Assembly (NCBI GenBank): GCA_003023405.1
Contig: PXST01000002.1
Location: forward strand, 12,108 to 76,107
Length of the DNA stretch: 64,000 nucleotides
Direction of reading: 5' to 3'
Source of the DNA: Halobacteriales archaeon SW_8_68_21
Lineage (GTDB): Archaea > Halobacteriota > Halobacteria > Halobacteriales > Haloferacaceae
Shown: in pieces, positions 17,686 to 26,254 of the stretch
Layout of the letters: each line of letters begins with the position of its first letter
Numbering within the stretch: the stretch's first letter is position 1
Program-made: the position numbers and the translations under genes
Notes under the pieces: model-generated
What the model was told of the DNA's origin: nothing
Databases searched by the model: none
Seen by the model: only the letters and a program-made list of their open reading frames with translations

Positions 17686-17732
17686 ACGGAAATCTTTGAT
17701 TTCCGTGATGACGAGACGCCTGCGGCGTCTCG
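17686..17732. repeat. Two tandem 3-nt-loop hairpins
   Basis: ACGGAAATC-TTT-GATTTCCGT (17686-17706, 9-bp stem) is followed after 5 nt by CGAGACGCC-TGC-GGCGTCTCG (17712-17732, 9-bp stem). Both have three-base loops. They lie between the kinase relic and the stop of the convergent M48-like gene and could be terminators or a hairpin repeat. Confidence 0.6.
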
Positions 17733-17734
17733 AA

Positions 17735-18613
17735 TCACTTGACCCCGAGCGAGAGGCGGTCCAAAAGCGGCGGCCAGTCGCCCGCGCCCGCGGCGTCGCT
17801 GGCGAACGCGACCGCGTTCCCGAGCCCCTCGCGCTCCTCGGTCCCAGTCCGGGCGACGAGCGCGTCCGCTGCGCTGCGCCCGCCGGCGATGGAGAGCCGG
17901 TCGCCGACCGTCGCGGGGACCCACGCCGGGAGCAGCGCCAGCCAGCACAGGGCCCCCGCAACCACGTAGGCCCACGACGGGACGCGCTCGCGGTCCGGCT
18001 CGTACCCGTGGATCCGGTTGACGCGCCGGTCGGCGGCGGTGCGGTCCCCGCGGCGACCCACGAGCAGCGTCGCGAGCAGCGCCGCGGTCTCGACCGCCGC
18101 CAGCGCCGGGAGCGTCGCGGTCGTGAGCAGTGCCTGCCGGGTCCGGAGTCTGATCAGCGCGTGACGCAGCGCGGCGTCGCGGTCGGCCTCGGAAAGCCCG
18201 AGCAGCCGCGTCGAGACGACCAGCCGGGAGCCGCGGTAGCCGTCCGCGACGGCGACGTTCGCGGCGTCGGCGCGGACCGCGGTCACCTCGGGAACGTCGA
18301 CGCCGACGTCGGCCGCGAGCCGCTCGACGCAGTCCGCGACGAAGTCGGCGCGGCGGTCGTCAAGGCCGGCCTCGGGGAGCCGGGAAATCCGCCGGTCGAC
18401 GAGGACCGGTCCGAGGAGCGCGGCGGCGACGGGACCGACGACGGCGGCCGCGAGCAACCCGCCGAGCGCGTCGACCGGGAGGAGGCCGAGTCCGCCCGTA
18501 CCGAGCAGCGCGGCGAGCGGAACGAGCGGTACCGCCGCCAACACGACCGGGACCGCGAGGAGTGCGACGGCACCGAGCGCGCGACGCCCGCCGCCGTCGA
18601 CCGAGTCAGTCAT
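17735..18613 (-). CDS. M48/HtpX-like membrane protein lacking the zinc-protease motif
   Basis: This is a 292-aa membrane protein with two N-terminal hydrophobic segments (residues ~10-65) and two further spans (~165-185 and ~210-235). The stretch RLVVSTRLLGLSEADRDAALRHALIRLRTRQ aligns with the HtpX/Ste24 region that normally reads ...LTxxELxAVLAHELAHxxxRD. Here HExxH is replaced by HALIR, losing the catalytic Glu and second zinc His. It therefore probably descends from M48 membrane peptidases but cannot be an ordinary zinc protease. It is divergent from the TFE gene and convergent with the kinase relic. Confidence 0.6.
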   Translation of the reverse strand: MTDSVDGGGRRALGAVALLAVPVVLAAVPLVPLAALLGTGGLGLLPVDALGGLLAAAVVGPVAAALLGPVLVDRRISRLPEAGLDDRRADFVADCVERLAADVGVDVPEVTAVRADAANVAVADGYRGSRLVVSTRLLGLSEADRDAALRHALIRLRTRQALLTTATLPALAAVETAALLATLLVGRRGDRTAADRRVNRIHGYEPDRERVPSWAYVVAGALCWLALLPAWVPATVGDRLSIAGGRSAADALVARTGTEEREGLGNAVAFASDAAGAGDWPPLLDRLSLGVK

Positions 18614-18832
18614 ATCAGCGAGTGTGAGCCACGGATCGTAAAGCTCTGCCGAACCCGCGGGTCGGTCGCCGGCGGTCCGGGGGCGCGGAGCGATCGCCGG
18701 CGGTCCGGGAGTGCGGGTCGGTCGTCGAGGTTCGAGAACGCGGTTCCAAGCGGCGGGCGGTCGGGCACGGCGGGGCGGTCACGACCGCGCCTTTCGGAGG
18801 TTTTAATCCGATTCCACCATTGGAGTCCTGTA

Positions 18833-19357
18833 ATGGCTTTTGAGGATCTACTGAACGACCCCGTCATTCAGAAGTACCTCCACGAGCTGGTGGGACCGAC
18901 GGGGATGCCGGTCGCGGCCGCGCCGCCCGACGGCGAGGTCACCGACGAGGAGTTGGCCGAGGAGTTGGGCTTAGAGCTCAATGACGTGCGGCGCGCGCTG
19001 TTCATCCTGTACGAGAACGACCTAGCGACGTACCGTCGCGTCCGCGACGAGGACTCCGGGTGGCTCACGTACCTGTGGACGTTCCACTACGATAACATCC
19101 CGGAAAACCTCCAAGAGGAGATGTACCGGCTGCTCGACGCCCTCGAAGAGCGCGAGGAGTACGAGCGCACCCACGAGTTCTACCTCTGTGAAGTGTGTTC
19201 CATCCGCTTCGAGTTCGGCGAGGCGATGGACTTCGGCTTCGAGTGCCCCGAGTGCGGCTCGCCGCTGGACGCGATGGACAACGACCGGCTCCGCAACGCG
19301 ATGGACGAGCGGATCGGCAAGCTCCGTGACGAACTCAACGTGGACGTGACCGGCTGA
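18833..19357 (+). CDS. tfe: Transcription factor E (TFE alpha)
   Basis: This is the archaeal TFIIE-alpha homologue that helps open promoters with TBP, TFB and RNA polymerase. It has 174 aa: an N-terminal winged helix (EVTDEELAEELGLELNDVRR, LFILYENDLATYRR), a linker helix, and a zinc ribbon (CEVCSIRFEFGEAMD, then CPECGSPL; two CxxC pairs). ATG 18833 follows TTTTAATCC-type AT-rich DNA. The stop overlaps the ATG of the DUF2110 gene by one base (TGATG), so the pair is an operon, an arrangement I recall as usual in haloarchaea. Confidence 0.92.
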   Translation: MAFEDLLNDPVIQKYLHELVGPTGMPVAAAPPDGEVTDEELAEELGLELNDVRRALFILYENDLATYRRVRDEDSGWLTYLWTFHYDNIPENLQEEMYRLLDALEEREEYERTHEFYLCEVCSIRFEFGEAMDFGFECPECGSPLDAMDNDRLRNAMDERIGKLRDELNVDVTG

Positions 19358-20052
19358 TGGTCGTCCTCGCAACCAAGTGCTACGTCGAGGGCGACGCCCG
19401 CGACCGGGCGCTCGACGGCATGAACTCGCTCGTCGCCAACGACGTCGGAGACCTCGACGTCGACTGGCAGGTGGGCGTCCGCGACGACGACTTCGTCCAA
19501 GCGGACGTGACGGGCGAGGACGCGCCGGTCGCGCGCAACGTCCTCGTGGAGACGTGGGGCGAGATCGTCGCCCACGACGGCGGGCTGGAGGCCAGCGAGA
19601 CGTACGTGGGCACCCTCGAATCGTGGGACGACGTGGGGTTCACCCTCGACGCGGGCGTCGACGTGTTCGTTCCCGCCGACGAACTCGGCCTCGGCGTCGG
19701 CTCGCCGGAGCAGGTCGTCGAGCGGTTCGGCCTCGTCCAGCACCTCCCGATGCGGTTCGTCTACGGCGGCGACGCCGGTGATCTGGACGCGGAACCCTCC
19801 CGGCTCGCCGACGCCGAGCGCGACCGCCTGTACGGCTGGCAGCGCGGCGACGGGCGGGTGAACGTCAACTCCGCGACCCGCGGCGAGACGCGGGCGACGG
19901 TGAACCGCGCGGGCCACGCGCAGGACATCGTCACCGTCGAGCGGCTCGGCCTGTTGGAACAGAGCGTCGTCTGCGCGGAGGCGACCGACCCGCCGGGGCT
20001 ACTCGCGGCGATCGGCTCGTATCTCCCGGCCGAGATGCGCTGTGTCGTCTGA
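19357..20052 (+). CDS. DUF2110 family protein
   Basis: This 231-aa acidic cytoplasmic protein is coupled to the TFE gene by a one-base stop/start overlap. It begins VVLATKCYVEGDARDRALDG and ends in EQSVVCAEATDPPGLLAAIG, features I associate with archaeal DUF2110. It has no membrane span or metal motif. The genomic coupling to TFE suggests a transcription- or RNA-related role, but nothing in the sequence proves it. Confidence 0.75.
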   Translation: MVVLATKCYVEGDARDRALDGMNSLVANDVGDLDVDWQVGVRDDDFVQADVTGEDAPVARNVLVETWGEIVAHDGGLEASETYVGTLESWDDVGFTLDAGVDVFVPADELGLGVGSPEQVVERFGLVQHLPMRFVYGGDAGDLDAEPSRLADAERDRLYGWQRGDGRVNVNSATRGETRATVNRAGHAQDIVTVERLGLLEQSVVCAEATDPPGLLAAIGSYLPAEMRCVV

Positions 20053-20066
20053 GGTGAGTTGAATAC

Positions 20067-20846
20067 GTGAACCGACGCTTCGCGCTTGCGACCGCTGCGA
20101 TCGCCCTCCTCGCCGTCAGCGCCGGCTGTCTCGGCTACGCGACGGGCGGCGGCGAGGTGACGAACGAGACCCTCGACGCCGAGCCACCGCACGAGTACGA
20201 CTTCGACACGGATCGGGACGCCGCGTTCGACCTCTCCGACGACGCGATGTATACGGTCGTGTACGCGGTCGGCGACCGCGAGGAGCTGCGCCTCTACGAG
20301 CAGACGCCGTACGCCGGCGACCAGCCCCTGGAGTTCGAGTCGCTCCGGTACCAGTACCCCGACGGCGAGGTGATAAACGGGAGCGAGTTCCGCGCCCGCG
20401 GCGGTGAGGTCGAGCAGACGACCGACGAGACGTGGATCCGCTTCGCCGACGACATGGCGGGCGGCAGGCTCGCGTTCGCCGGCGACGGGTCGCCGCGCCG
20501 GTTCAGCACCCGCGCGTACGTCGAGGGGTCGTACGCCGTGACGCTGCCGTCGGGCTTCAGTACGGACGTGCCGATCGTCGGCCACGTGTCGCCACGCGAC
20601 CACGCGATCGAGACGGTCGGTGACCGCGACCGGATCGTCTGGGACGGGGTGACGGGCGGGTCGGTCGTCGTCCAGTCGTACCGCGAGAGCGACCTGCTGG
20701 TGTTCGGCGTCGTCCTCGGCGTCGCGGTCGTCGCCGCGATCGCGGGGATTCTCTACTTCCGGCGACAGCTGGAAGCGCTTCGACAACGCAGGCGCGACCT
20801 CGGATTGGGCGTCTACGAGGACGACGAGGACGACGGCTGGCTCTGA
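20067..20846 (+). CDS. DUF5803-type membrane-anchored lipoprotein
   Basis: This 259-aa protein has an N-terminal signal and lipobox (LLAVSAGCLGYA), an acidic extracellular domain (~residues 30-205), one transmembrane span (LLVFGVVLGVAVVAAIAGIL) and a basic, then acidic cytoplasmic tail (RRQLEALRQRRRDLG...DDEDDGW). It starts with GTG 14 nt after the DUF2110 gene and probably belongs to the TFE operon. The topology suggests a surface protein with a membrane anchor at both ends. The biochemical role is unknown. Confidence 0.72.
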   Translation: MNRRFALATAAIALLAVSAGCLGYATGGGEVTNETLDAEPPHEYDFDTDRDAAFDLSDDAMYTVVYAVGDREELRLYEQTPYAGDQPLEFESLRYQYPDGEVINGSEFRARGGEVEQTTDETWIRFADDMAGGRLAFAGDGSPRRFSTRAYVEGSYAVTLPSGFSTDVPIVGHVSPRDHAIETVGDRDRIVWDGVTGGSVVVQSYRESDLLVFGVVLGVAVVAAIAGILYFRRQLEALRQRRRDLGLGVYEDDEDDGWL

Positions 20847-20955
20847 CGGGGCCGCGGGCGGCCGGTCGTCGCGTCCGGCGCTGACCGTCGCGTACCCGAG
20901 AGCGGTCGGCCGCCCGCGCCGCGGTCCTTTTCTACCGCGCGCCGCTTGAGCCGGT

Positions 20956-21666
20956 ATGAACGCCGCCGTCGTCACCGTCGGGGACGAACTCCTCGTCGGC
21001 GACACCGAGAACACGAACGCGACCTGGCTCTGCGACCGCCTCGACGCCCGCGGCGTCAGGGTCAAACGGGTGACCGTCGTGCCGGACGAGGTCGCCGAGA
21101 TCGCGCGGGTCGTCAACGAGTACCACGCCGAGTACGACGCGGTGATCGTCACCGGCGGACTCGGTCCGACGCACGACGACGTGACGATGGAAGCCGTCGC
21201 GGCCGCGTTCGGGCGCGGCGTCGAGGAGAACGAGGAGGCGGCCGCGTGGCTCGCCGAACGGGGGTACAGCGGCGGTGACCTCGCGGCGGAGACGACGCAC
21301 CTCCCCGTCGACTGCCGCCCGCTCCCGAACGAGGCGGGCGTGGCTCCCGGCGCTGTCGTCGAGTCCGTCTACGTCCTTCCGGGGGTTCCAAAAGAGATGA
21401 AGGCGATGTTCGAACTGGTCGCGGAGGAGTTCGCCGGGACGCGGACCCACGTGGTGACCGTCGACGTCGACGAACCGGAGAGCGAACTGCTCGGCCGGTT
21501 CGCGTCGCTGCGCGAGCGGTTCGACGTGCGGATCGGGTCGTACCCGGGCGAGGTCGTGACCGTGAAGATCACGGGCGAGAGCGAGGCGGAGGTCGAGCGC
21601 GCCGCCGCGTGGATCCGCGACCACGCGGACGCAGTCGAGGGACGGTCGGCAGGGAGAAAAGAGTAG
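20956..21666 (+). CDS. CinA-like / molybdopterin-binding (MoCF) domain protein
   Basis: This 236-aa protein consists of the MoCF-biosynthesis-type domain found in the N-terminal half of CinA. The signature VVTVGDELLVGDTENTNATW, VIVTGGLGPTHDDVTMEAVA (GGxGPTxDD) and YVLPGVPKEMKAMFE are complete. The C-terminal nicotinamide-nucleotide amidase domain of bacterial CinA is absent, which is usual for archaeal stand-alone forms. Likely roles are ADP-ribose/nucleotide pyrophosphatase activity or cofactor handling. Confidence 0.85.
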   Translation: MNAAVVTVGDELLVGDTENTNATWLCDRLDARGVRVKRVTVVPDEVAEIARVVNEYHAEYDAVIVTGGLGPTHDDVTMEAVAAAFGRGVEENEEAAAWLAERGYSGGDLAAETTHLPVDCRPLPNEAGVAPGAVVESVYVLPGVPKEMKAMFELVAEEFAGTRTHVVTVDVDEPESELLGRFASLRERFDVRIGSYPGEVVTVKITGESEAEVERAAAWIRDHADAVEGRSAGRKE

Positions 21667-21687
21667 GTCGGCGGAGCAGGGCGCGGT

Positions 21688-21801
21688 TCACCGGTACAGG
21701 TACGCGACCCACACGACGACGAGGGCGAGGCTCGCGAGCAGGACCGCGCCCGCGGTCTCGCTGATCGGCAACGGCTCCGTCACGGCGGCTTCGAGGATCA
21801 T
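21688..21801 (-). CDS. Tiny single-span membrane protein (37 aa)
   Basis: This reverse-strand ORF of 37 codons starts MILEAAVTEPLPISETAG and ends in one hydrophobic span (AVLLASLALVVVWVAYLYR). A run of T/A-rich DNA (TTAAGTATTAATT on the forward strand, near 21826-21840) lies just upstream and can serve as a TATA box. Codon use is haloarchaeal. It is convergent with the CinA-like gene. The function is unknown. Confidence 0.55.
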   Translation of the reverse strand: MILEAAVTEPLPISETAGAVLLASLALVVVWVAYLYR

Positions 21802-22195
21802 AGTCTGAGGTTGTTCTGGCGGTGTCTTAAGTATTAATTCTCGGGCGAGGCGGACGCTGACGGATGAGCGACCGGCGGCGCGCGACCGCGGTGTGATTTC
21901 GCGGGCAGGGGGGATGCGGTCGCAACGCCGTCCCGTCGGCCCGAAACGGAACTGGGCGGCATGGGCGCGTGGCAGCTCCCACGGAAGGGATCCGGTCCCG
22001 GTGAGACGAGCAGTTCGCACGCCGATGGCGGGCTCGTTCCATCGGCGTTTCGTCCGAGTAGCGGGTATCGGTTGGTTCCCGTGCCCGGGTGTTGGGGGGT
22101 TTTATCAGTCGATCGGGCAGGCCGTCGACGCGCAACGCCGTCCCGTCCCGGTCCGACGCGTCTCACTTAAGAGGCCGGCGCGGTGAACGTCTGGC
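21802..22195. other. 394-bp gap with a 17-bp direct repeat
   Basis: No convincing gene is seen; open frames here are basic and lack normal codon bias. The 17-mer CGCAACGCCGTCCCGTC occurs at 21921-21937 and again at 22131-22147, 193 bp apart. The left end holds AT-rich promoter-like DNA for the small reverse-strand gene. Confidence 0.5.
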
Positions 22196-23229
22196 ATGTA
22201 CGTGGGGATCGCGGTGAATCCGGTCGCCGGGATGGGCGGCCGCGTCGGACTGAAGGGGACCGACGGGAAGGTGGTCGAGGCGGTCGAGCGCGGCGCGGAG
22301 CCGCGGGCCCCGGCTTCGATCCGGCCCGCGTCGTCGACCCGTTCGACGGTGAGACTCCGGAGCCGACCGAGACGACCGCGGCTCACACGGCGGCGGTCGT
22401 GCGCGCCTTCGCCGGGACCGACGGCGAGAGGGGTGGCGACGGCGGGACGGGGGGATCGACCTCGGAGCCGGTCGACCTCGTCCTGTTCGTCGGCGGCGAC
22501 GGGACCGCCGCGGACGTCGCGTCGGCGCTTGAGGGGACCGACGTGCCGATGCTCGGCGTTCCCGCCGGCGTGAAGGTGTACTCGTCGGTGTTCGCGGTGT
22601 CGCCGGAGGACGCAGCCGAGGTCGCGGCGTCGTCCTCGCGGACCGAGCGCCGCGAGGTGATGGACATCGACGAGGACGCCTACCGCGAGGGGGAGGTCCA
22701 CCCGGAGCTGCGGGGCGTCGCGTACGTCCCCGTCGCCGACGACCTCCAGTCGTCGAAACAGACCGCGAGCGGGACCGTCGAGTCGCTGGCGGAGGGGGTC
22801 ACAACAGATGTCCGCGAGCGCGACGGCGAGGGAGTCACCTTCGTCCTCGGTCCGGGGTCGACCGTCGGAGCGATCAAGGACGAACTCGGCTTCGAGCCGT
22901 CGCCGATCGGTGTCGACCTCTGGCGCGACGGCGAGGTGATCGCCCGCGACGCCACGGAGGCGGAGATACTCGACGCGCTGGGCGAGGAGAACGCCATCGT
23001 CGTCTCGCCGATCGGCGGGCAGGGGTTCGTCTTCGGCCGCGGCAACCCGCAGATATCGCCGGCCGTGATCCGGCGCTGTGACCTCCGGATCGTCGCTTCG
23101 CGGGCGAAGCTCGACGACGTGCGTGCGCTCCGCGTCGACACCGACGACCCAGACCTCGACGGCGACCTCGCGGGGTGGGTCCGCGTCCGCGTCGGGAAGT
23201 TCGAGACGCGGATGATGAAGATCGTGTGA
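22196..23229 (+). pseudogene. ATP-NAD kinase family gene with internal deletion and frameshift
   Basis: The first ~36 codons (MYVGIAVNPVAGMGGRVGLK, then GTDGKVVEA...GAEPRAP) are the classic N-terminus of the COG3199 NAD-kinase-like family. At ~22300-22312 this frame loses homology. The rest of the protein (GFDPARVVDPFDGE, LVLFVGGDGTAADVASAL, MLGVPAGVKVYSSVFAVSP, ENAIVVSPIGGQGFVFGRGN) continues in another frame to 23229. Full-length relatives as I recall them have ~35 more residues between GAEPRAP and the GF(D/E) segment, so about 100 bp seem missing. The GGDGT nucleotide site is intact in the second part. Either the gene is dead or the assembly lost bases. Confidence 0.75.
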
Positions 23230-23284
23230 CCGTCTCTTCCGCCGCGACGGACAGACTGATACCGGTCGCGGCGTCGCAGGGCGT

Positions 23285-23730
23285 ATGGAAAGCGAGAAGA
23301 AGCGGATGCTCGCCGGCGAGGGATACGACCCGACGGACCCGGAGCTCGTCGCGGACCGCCGGCGGGCGAGGGCGACGGGTTCTTTGCGAACTACGGTTGC
23401 GTCCTCTTAGACGCCGCGCCGATCGCGTTCGGCGAGAACTGCCTGCTCGGTCCGGGCGTCCACGTCTACACGCCGACGCACCCGATCGACCCCGGCGAGC
23501 GCGCGACCGGCGAGGAGTTCGGCGACCCAGTGACCGTCGGCGACGACGTCTGGATCGGCGGGCGGGCGGTGATCACTCCGGGCGTCGAGGTCGGCGACGG
23601 GGCGGTCGTCGCGGCCGGAGCGGTCGTCGTCGACGACGTGCCAGCGGGGACGGTGGTCGGAGGGAACCCCGCGGAGGAGATCCGGCGGATCGACGGGGCG
23701 GGGACGGACTCGTCGAGGACGACCGACTGA
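23285..23730 (+). pseudogene. maa: Maltose O-acetyltransferase-type gene with internal deletion and frameshift
   Basis: Codons from ATG 23285 read [20 protein letters not shown], then [10 protein letters not shown], the normal N-terminus of Maa/NodL acetyltransferases. The frame then fails. From ~23370 a second frame gives [20 protein letters not shown], the [14 protein letters not shown] active-site region and left-handed-helix repeats to [13 protein letters not shown]. Comparison with the E. coli enzyme from memory shows ~47 residues missing between RAR and the FFANY segment, including the FRCDYGYN part of the substrate site. The junction is rich in short GCGAGGGCGACGG-like repeats. The stop abuts the convergent PRPP synthetase gene. 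Confidence 0.75.
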
Positions 23731-24499
23731 TCAGACCGGGTCCAGTGCGTCGGCCACGGCGGGCGCGACGCTGACGACGCTACAACCGCGCTCGACGGTG
23801 TCGGTGCCGACGACCCGGTCGACCCCGGCGGCGCGGAGCTTCGTCACCGCGTTGGCCGCGAGGACGGGGTGGACGCAGGCGGTGAAGACCCGCGCCGCAC
23901 CGCGGTCCGCGAGGACGGCGACCGACTCGCTCATCGCGGTCGCGGTGCTTCTCGAAGTAATCCGTCTTGCCGGCCCCGTAGGCGTCCCGGACGGTGGCGG
24001 CCACGTCGACGGCCCCCTCGTCGGGCGCGAGGAAGAGCGGGTCGTCGAGGTCAGTCGGGAGCGGCTCGGCGAGGACCCTCGCGGCGTCGACCGTCTCGAC
24101 GGGGACATCGAAGAAGTCGGCGACGGTCGCCTCGTGTGGGTTGACGAGGCAGACGTGGTCGGTGCCGGTCGAGATCGCCTTCGCCATCGCGCGGGCCGAG
24201 ACCGGTTCGCCGTCGCCGAACGAGGCGTCCTGCCGCGCGTAGCCCATGTACGGGACCACGGTCGTCACGTCCGTCGCGCCCGCCTCGCGGACGGCGTCCT
24301 GGAGCTGGAGCAGTTCGACCCACGCCTCGTCGGCGTCGGTGGCGGCGACGATCACGGCCTCCTCGCCGTCGAAGTCGGGCACCGCGGCGATCCCCTCCCC
24401 GTCCGGGAACCGGTCGTAGGTGGGCGTCGCGAGCGCCCGGCCCGTCTCCTCGGCGAGCGCGGCCGCGAGCTGCTGGGAGCTGGACCCGGGTACGATCAT
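23731..24499 (-). pseudogene. prs: Ribose-phosphate pyrophosphokinase gene with internal deletion and frameshift
   Basis: From ATG 24499 the frame encodes a normal archaeal PRPP synthetase (MIVPGSSSQQLAAALAEETG, VPYMGYARQDASFGDGEPVS, VCLVNPHEATVADFFDVP) as far as KTDYFEKHRDRD. At ~23931-23945 it shifts: the end of the protein (MSESVAVLADRGAARVF, ACVHPVLAANAVTKL, GTDTVERGCSVVSVAPAVAD) is in a different frame down to 23731. About 30 residues are missing, including the PRPP-binding loop that should read like VVDDIxATGxT. As written the gene cannot make active enzyme. Because Prs is normally essential, an error in the sequence is a serious possibility. Confidence 0.78.
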
Positions 24500-24622
24500 G
24501 GGCGACCGTTCCGCGGACTCCGGTAAACCAGTTTCCTTACCGCGCGGCGCTCCGCGGCCGAAGCTCGGCGTCCGCTGCCGCGCGCCACGCGATCGCGGCC
24601 CACACCGGCCTCACAGGGGCGG

Positions 24623-24629
24623 ATATTTA
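24623..24629 (+). promoter_or_regulatory. TATA-like box for the 24655 gene
   Basis: ATATTTA in GC-rich DNA, about 27 nt upstream of the ATG at 24655, fits a leaderless haloarchaeal promoter. Confidence 0.5.
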
Positions 24630-24654
24630 CGGGCGCGGCGGGTACGAGCGCCCA

Positions 24655-25311
24655 ATGAGCGATACTGAAGCCGGAGCGCGCGTCGGACTCCCCTGTCCGT
24701 CGTGTTCGTCGTCCGAGCCGACCGTCCACGAGGTCCTCAGCCCCGGCGGGCAGGCCACCGTGCGCTGTACCGAGTGCGACCACACGCACAAAGCCGAGAT
24801 ACCCGAACCGGAGACCGTCTCCGTGACGATCGTCGTCTCGCAGGACGGCGACTCGTTCACGACACAGATGGACGTCCCCGCCGACGGCGACGTCGCCGCG
24901 GGCGAGGAGTTCGTCGTCGACACCGACGACGCGCTGATGCAGGTGCGGATCACGGACATCGAACTCGGTCCCGAACAGCGCGTCGAGGAGGCGGAGGTCA
25001 CCGACGTGGAGACGCTGTGGACCCGCGCGGTCGACAACGTCGCCGTGCCCGTCACGCTCCACCCGAAGGACGGCGACGCCGACCAGACGCGCTCGCTGCG
25101 CGTGAACGTCCCCGGCGACTACGAGTTCACCGTCGACGAGACGGTCGAGTTCGGCGAGGAGCAGTTCACCGTCGAGGGGCTCCAGCTCCGCGAGGACGCG
25201 CCCGAATACCGCCACGAGAAGCTCGACCACCCCGGCGACCTCGCCTACGCGAAGGACCTCAAGCGGGTGTACGCCCGCGACGAGACGCTCACCGCGTGGT
25301 CGGCTTGGTAG
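24655..25311 (+). CDS. HVO_0476-type zinc finger protein
   Basis: This 218-aa acidic protein has an N-terminal zinc ribbon (LPCPSCSSSEPTVHEVLS, then VRCTECDHTHKAEI; CxxC twice) followed by a beta-rich domain with repeated strand motifs (VSVTIVVSQDGDSF, LMQVRITDIELG, VDNVAVPVTLHPKDG). This architecture matches the conserved archaeal family I know under the name HVO_0476. It ends EKLDHPGDLAYAKDLKRVYA. A nucleic-acid- or protein-binding role is plausible. The gene seems intact, unlike its three upstream neighbours. Confidence 0.78.
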   Translation: MSDTEAGARVGLPCPSCSSSEPTVHEVLSPGGQATVRCTECDHTHKAEIPEPETVSVTIVVSQDGDSFTTQMDVPADGDVAAGEEFVVDTDDALMQVRITDIELGPEQRVEEAEVTDVETLWTRAVDNVAVPVTLHPKDGDADQTRSLRVNVPGDYEFTVDETVEFGEEQFTVEGLQLREDAPEYRHEKLDHPGDLAYAKDLKRVYARDETLTAWSAW

Positions 25312-25454
25312 CCGGCACGGCCGACCCCACCGAGCGACCCGACTCGCGGCTCCTTTTCGCCCCTGTCGTCCCCGCCGCCGCCAACACATCCGACGAGATC
25401 CGCGCCCGGCGATCCTCATACCAACATAAACAATTATTAATAATACGTCTGTAA

Positions 25455-25742
25455 CATACAGCGTGCCGTACGCAGTCCACGACTGACGCACGCTCGACGG
25501 CCGAGACGACGATCGGTCCCAGCGGTCCGAGCACGCGCGAGGCGACGCGGAGCGAGCGACGTATCGACCGACCGGCTCCGTCCGCGAGCCCGGACGGAGA
25601 CGACGCAAAGAAGGGTCCAGACGACTTGCCGACCGCCGCCGAGGCGGTCGCGCGTTCGGCCGCGATGTTCGACCCGTCGGGCACGAGTCGGATCCCGAAC
25701 GGGACCGACCGCTGGAACGAGTACGCCGGCTCGTCGCACTGA
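25455..25742 (+). pseudogene. Start-less coding-like fragment
   Basis: An open frame without any ATG, GTG or TTG runs from after a TAA at 25452 to a TGA at 25740. Its second half has strong G/C third-position bias and protein-like composition (DDLPTAAEAVARSAAMFDPS, then RIPNGTDRWNEYAGSSH). I do not recognise the family. It looks like the C-terminal part of a gene whose start has been lost or lies across a frameshift. AT-rich DNA at 25425-25445 could be an old promoter. Confidence 0.3.
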
Positions 25743-25793
25743 CGGCGCGGCCGAATCACTTTATTCGCCGGAGCGGCTACCGACGAGCGGCCG

Positions 25794-25928
25794 ATGACGA
25801 ACCACCGCTCCGAGCCGGACTCGGCACCCGGCGACGACGAGCCCTATGAGTACCGAGGCCAGCTTTCCTCTCGTCTCCGTGCCCGCCGAGGGGGAGACCG
25901 CCCTCACCCGCTCGACAGATACCGCTGA
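25794..25928 (+). CDS. Possible 44-aa charged protein or gene remnant
   Basis: ATG 25794 sits 29 nt after a TTTATT box (25760-25765), the layout of a leaderless gene. The frame encodes 44 residues, acidic at first (MTNHRSEPDSAPGDDEPYEY) and then Arg-rich (RGQLSSRLRARRGGDR), ending PHPLDRYR. It is either a small protein or the start of a longer gene that was cut. The following ~95 bp to the DUF1328 gene contain nothing I recognise. Confidence 0.35.
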   Translation: MTNHRSEPDSAPGDDEPYEYRGQLSSRLRARRGGDRPHPLDRYR

Positions 25929-26023
25929 GGGCTCTCTTGTTGCGGTGTTGCTTGCGAGAGAGGCTGAGGCTGCTGTCGCCTAGCGGTCGCGGCCACCGAT
26001 GTGTGTAGTGCGCCGCGGCGGCC

Positions 26024-26254
26024 TCAGAGCAACACCGAGATGATCGCCAGCACGAGGAAGATCATAACGAGCCACTTCGCGATCGTCATCGAGAGGCCGG
26101 CGATCCCGCGGGCCCCGAAGATCGCCGCCACGACCGCGATGACTAAGAACACCACCGCCAGTTCGAGGAAGTCGCCCGAGAACTGGAGCGGCGAGACGCC
26201 GTCCACGGAGTGTAACCGACTGCCGACGGAGCGTATCGACGTGCCGATATCCAT
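26024..26254 (-). CDS. DUF1328 family small membrane protein
   Basis: This is a 76-aa protein with a short polar N-terminus and the DUF1328 core: LELAVVFLVIAVVAAIFGAR, GIAG, then AKWLVMIFLVLAIISVLL. Two membrane spans are separated by the GxxGIAG turn. The family is widespread in bacteria and haloarchaea and has no assigned function. A 7-bp inverted repeat (ATCTCGG...CCGAGAT, 26295-26313) lies upstream of its start. Confidence 0.82.
   Translation of the reverse strand: MDIGTSIRSVGSRLHSVDGVSPLQFSGDFLELAVVFLVIAVVAAIFGARGIAGLSMTIAKWLVMIFLVLAIISVLL

Noticed and set aside
25289-25759. Reverse-strand open frame of 156 codons
   Set aside because: The composition is basic and Ser/Arg-rich, as expected for a shadow of G/C-biased codons. 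The forward frame shows better coding bias in its second half.
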